Below, piece by piece: positions 60,917 through 64,000 of a stretch of 64,000 nucleotides of DNA. The notes below the pieces were generated by a model. The model made no database searches. It was not told the DNA's origin and saw only the letters and a list, made by a program, of their open reading frames with translations. The stretch is taken from assembly GCA_956465555.1 (NCBI GenBank), contig OY101125.1, forward strand, positions 1,118,501 through 1,182,500, read 5' to 3'. A program made the translations under genes and the position numbers. This DNA is from Nitzschia sp. pyKryTriq1 (lineage: Eukaryota > Bacillariophyta > Bacillariophyceae > Bacillariales > Bacillariaceae). How positions within the stretch are numbered: the stretch's first letter is position 1; each line of letters starts with the position of its first letter.

Positions 60917-61885
60917 ATGATGAAGAGCTTGGCTTTATTATTATGGTCAGTCGCCTTAATAATATTTGCTCTATTGATAGATGGGCAAACTATTCCTGCG
61001 GATGATTACGTTGATGATGAGTCTCCTACTCCTACTCCTACTCCTCAACCCGAATGTGAAAATATTATGGACGCCTCATCACAGCTGCCATCTTATCAAT
61101 GGGCTCCAAAAGCCAAGCATCCCTGTACCATTGAGCGAATCTCCCACCAAGAATTTCTTCGAAGATTCGGGCCTCGAGGATTGCCTCCTATGTTTCCGGC
61201 ACCCTTGGTGATTGCATCATCGGCCACCCCAGTTACGAGTAACACGCCTTCTCATCATCGCAATCAAGAATTTCGCGGTTTGACAAAGTTGGAGACCATT
61301 TCGAACTTTTTCCCTGCCGGCTTTAACATCACGCTTTCCTCTTCCAATTCCTTTTCCGAGCACCGAAAATCGCTTCCTTTGGCGGACTACTTGAACGATC
61401 TTTCCAAACAGGATACCACTCCTGATCAACTATCCAACGAGACCTGGTATTTCTTTGGAGAAACCTATTCATCCGAGTGGAAACAACTATTGGAACATTA
61501 TGAGATCCCTATTTGTCACGCGTGCGTCAAGGATGATAGGGTGGCGCTGTCCTTTGGCATTGGGAATCGAGGATCGGGCGTGCAGTGGCATGTCCATGGA
61601 CCAGGCTTTGCGGAAACGATATGGGGGCAAAAGCATTGGGTGCTACAAAAGAACAAGCCTGACTTTCATCCCGACCAGACGTCTCGGAACTGGATGGAAT
61701 ACACGTATACCCAACTGACTCTGGATCAGCGACCTCTCGAATGTACCCTTGACCCCGGAGATATTTTGTACTTTCCAAACATGTGGTACCATTGCACAAT
61801 CAATTTGGATCCATATACGGCGTTTGTATCAACGTTTACACAAGAGCACTTGTTCGTTGAGGAGGAGGAGGAGGAGGAATCTTGA
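60917..61885 (+). CDS. JmjC/cupin protein of the JMJD8 type, secretory
   Basis: Single-exon 322-aa protein. A hydrophobic signal peptide (about 1-23, LALLLWSVALIIFALLIDGQ) is followed by a short Pro/Thr spacer. The double-stranded beta-helix carries SFGIGNRGSGVQWHVHGPGF, then AETIWGQKHWVLQ and the hexose-like ECTLDPGDILYFPNMWYHCT. This order, including GSGVQ-H-HGPGF and YFP-x-x-W-x-H, is that of animal JMJD8, an ER-lumenal JmjC protein. The usual HxD iron pair reads HVH here, so iron binding is not certain and activity is open. The C-terminus is a Glu run. Two-oxoglutarate enzymes of the P4H type lie 4-14 kb upstream. It is convergent with the copine gene, 181 bp away. Confidence 0.83.
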   Translation: MMKSLALLLWSVALIIFALLIDGQTIPADDYVDDESPTPTPTPQPECENIMDASSQLPSYQWAPKAKHPCTIERISHQEFLRRFGPRGLPPMFPAPLVIASSATPVTSNTPSHHRNQEFRGLTKLETISNFFPAGFNITLSSSNSFSEHRKSLPLADYLNDLSKQDTTPDQLSNETWYFFGETYSSEWKQLLEHYEIPICHACVKDDRVALSFGIGNRGSGVQWHVHGPGFAETIWGQKHWVLQKNKPDFHPDQTSRNWMEYTYTQLTLDQRPLECTLDPGDILYFPNMWYHCTINLDPYTAFVSTFTQEHLFVEEEEEEES

Positions 61886-62066
61886 GCGAGCCTACTCCTA
61901 CATTTACTACTGCAGGTCCCTTTCGAAATACTCCATCACCGATCATTATAGTCATCAATCAGTAGCTGCACGACACCGTGTATACTCGCAGTCGTGAATC
62001 ATCGTACGAAGAATGTTACACGTCCAAAACAGGTCAACTATAGTAGTTTTCATACTGGCAGCAGCA

Positions 62067-64000
62067 TTAGCCCAGGAAGGTGAAGGTTCTTTCGTCGTCA
62101 TCTGCTTCTTTGACTTCGACCATATCCACGCTGAAACCTTCCTCTTGCCCTGGCAGGATGCCCTGTTCAAAGTAAAAGTTCACCAGTTGACCAGGAATCT
62201 CATCCAAAACAGCTTCTGTCAAGGCATTGTAGCTCTTGTAGTCGTTGAATCGAACAAACTTGGTAATATCACGCCCATCGTCTGTGGCTGGATTGAATGC
62301 GTCCAGAAATTCCATACCCGAAAAGTCCGCTTCTCCAATCCCGACAATGACTACTGATAATGGATCTTTGCTGGCGTCAATCAGATGCTGTTTTGTTTCC
62401 TTCACGTCTTCTACATTGCCAGCTGTCAAAATCAGAAGAATTGTATACGACAACTTGCCTTCATCATGTGCGACCTCCTGAAAAGTGGTGAGGGGAAGTC
62501 ATTAGCCATAATTTGGTAGGCAACAAGTAATGTGTTAGAAAGAGGTGAACGCTCCGCAAGAGTCAACGCAAATGTTTTGGTGGAAATTCTCTTTCGTACC
62601 TGCTCATGCCGGGCATAGGATGCTGCTGTACTAATCACCTCTGTAAATTTCGTGGGGTAACTCATGGTCAGGGGAGTTCGGAAGACTCCCCTATAGGCGT
62701 CCATGATCCCCTGCACACCTTCCACCTCTACGTCTGTCCCACACTGAAAACAATGCCGTACAACATTGTTGTACTTGGCCCCAAAGCCCCATACTGGAAA
62801 TCTTTGATCGGAGTCGTATTTGGCCAGAATGGATCCTACAGCGAAAATCGCTTTTTCGTAGTCATTCCATTCTTTCGATGCGGGGGGATGAAAATAGTGG
62901 GGGGTCCCTTCCTGTCTTGGATCCCCGTTTGAAGCAGTGAAGTCAATGGCAACCGCCAAACTGATTTGACATCCACCCGTGAGGTAGTCGATAAACTCGG
63001 GCTTATCAGCAGCTGGAATTTCGCTAGGCCTCGGTTGTTGTTTACCGCCACTCGGCGAAGTGGGACCCTTGGACTTTTCTTGTTTTTGGTTGACGGTGCC
63101 CCCAATAATCGACGCCTTGACGACTTCACACGAGCCAACCGACTTTTCGTGCTTGTGGACTTGAAAGCTGACCACCTCTCCACTGTCTTCCAACTCCTTG
63201 GCATTCAATAATCCTGCTACAGTAGTTTCAAACTCCCCCATGTGCTTGTGCTTCCCGGACCTTCGATGATCCCAGATAATGATCTTGATTGATCGATCTA
63301 GATCTCCGTTGCAAATGGCTTCAATATCCAGCGACGCTTGGTTCCATAAGGGATGTAAATCATGCCGCACTACATTCGACTGATACACTTTGATCCTGAA
63401 AGAAAATAGAAAAACGAGAGCGGCGCGTGGTGAGACCTCCATCATCTTGTCTCTTGCCATAATGATTTCCAGCGCATCGGACACAAATACTGTATTCCGC
63501 GTTTCCACAGTGGGAAATCCAAGAACACACGAACACACGCACGAATGAATGAAACATCAATGAACGAAACTACGTACCATGTGGCACCGGTTGGTCGATC
63601 CAGTTTCCGCAGCATTTCAAAAAAGGGACTACTCGTATTTCCAAAGGACTGTGAATTCTTGAGTCGAAACGCTCTCAGTTGAAAGCGAAACTTTCCCTTT
63701 TGCCCGTCCTCCCGACAACGCTCAATGTGAGCATAGACCGCACCTCCCGTTTGCAGACTCTTGCTTCCGACATTGCCGCGGCTTCCGATTATTTCTCCCA
63801 CCTCGAAGAGTGCCGTGCCCATGACCCGGTGAGGAAACTGACCATTCCGAAGCAAGGTCCGACTGGAGGCATCACTGACTATATTGAGATTTGTATGGGC
63901 ATCGTTCAGCTGAAGCTCCCGTTCCGACGTGCCGGCCTGCTTGGCATCAAAATCAAAGACTCCCACTTCAATGTAAAAGGGGACTCCAAATTTGTACCCT
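62067..64000 (-). CDS. Copine (two C2 domains plus von Willebrand A-like domain), 5' end outside window
   Basis: Minus strand; exons visible are >64000-63578, 63395-62600 and 62477-62067, with introns of 182 nt (phase 2) and 122 nt (phase 0). The first exon continues past the window edge, so the start is not seen. The visible N-terminal part is the end of C2A (FGVPFYIEVGVFDFDAKQAG). The start of C2B spans the first junction (TGATW|IKVYQS), and NVVRHDLHPLWNQASLDIEA follows in it. The copine A domain then has CQISLAVAIDFTASNGDPRQ, HYFHPPASKEWNDYEKAIFA, VWGFGAKYNN and SVVIVGIGEADFSGMEFLDA. Copines are calcium-dependent phospholipid-binding adaptors at the plasma membrane and endosomes. Confidence 0.92.

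Noticed and set aside
1-64000. CRISPR arrays, insertion sequences, LTR or other mobile elements
   Set aside because: No spaced repeats, transposase, integrase or reverse transcriptase motifs were recognised anywhere in the window.

Overview
The window looks like nuclear DNA of a diatom, probably a pennate one; the species cannot be fixed from sequence alone. The reasons are compact genes with few spliceosomal introns (83-182 nt, GT..AG, mostly GTAAGT-type donors), signal peptides followed by an aromatic residue in the manner of the diatom plastid ASAFAP motif, a CRAL-TRIO/DUF6824-type gene of the kind known from diatoms, tandem prolyl 4-hydroxylases with ShK domains, and Ser-, Gln- and Asp-rich low-complexity stretches. 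About 28 protein genes and one 5S rRNA gene are supported. Gene strand alternates freely and there are no operons.

Layout. 1-5.7 kb: a Ser-rich membrane protein, a plastid-type THUMP/rRNA methyltransferase and a membrane-anchored DUF1349 protein. 6.3-12.7 kb: a SulP/SLC26 anion transporter (3 exons), a disordered protein and an amino-acid/auxin-permease-type transporter (2 exons). 12.8-20.2 kb: a methyltransferase-GNAT acetyltransferase fusion, a quinone-oxidoreductase-like MDR enzyme, a small unknown protein and a cytochrome P450 with an altered I-helix. 20.8-23.8 kb: ribonucleotide reductase small subunit (3 exons) and a plastid-type membrane protein. 24-25 kb: a 98-bp tandem duplication and a solitary 5S rRNA gene with a Pol III T-run. 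25.6-33 kb: a bestrophin-like channel, a SnoaL/NTF2-like protein, a tail-anchored repeat protein, a CRAL-TRIO/DUF6824 protein and a Ser-rich protein. 34-44 kb: a SMARCAD1/Fun30-like SNF2 remodeller (3 exons), a very large insulysin-like M16 protease with what reads as a thylakoid-lumen leader, and a second tail-anchored repeat protein. 44.4-47.1 kb: an unrecognised possible gene and a four-TM protein. 47.8-64 kb: two tandem ShK-domain prolyl 4-hydroxylases, a four-TM protein, a kinesin-13, a third 2OG-Fe(II) oxygenase, a UCH37-type deubiquitinase, an ABA4-like membrane protein, a JMJD8-like JmjC protein and a copine that runs off the window end.

How genes relate. Most neighbours are functionally unrelated. 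Links that can be argued are: (i) three to four Fe(II)/2OG or JmjC-fold proteins with secretory leaders lie within 14 kb (47.8-61.9 kb); (ii) two, perhaps three, genes share an unnamed short repeat, consensus D-x-L-D-x-[VIM]-[FC]-[ED]-x-[VI]-E, in soluble N-termini, two of them ending in a C-terminal membrane anchor; (iii) several products (rRNA methyltransferase, 310-aa membrane protein, M16 protease) carry plastid-type leaders. Intergenic DNA is unusually rich in short GTAC and ACCGGT palindromes and triplet repeats. Start codons were placed at ATG throughout; several long reading frames extend further 5' only with GTG or TTG.
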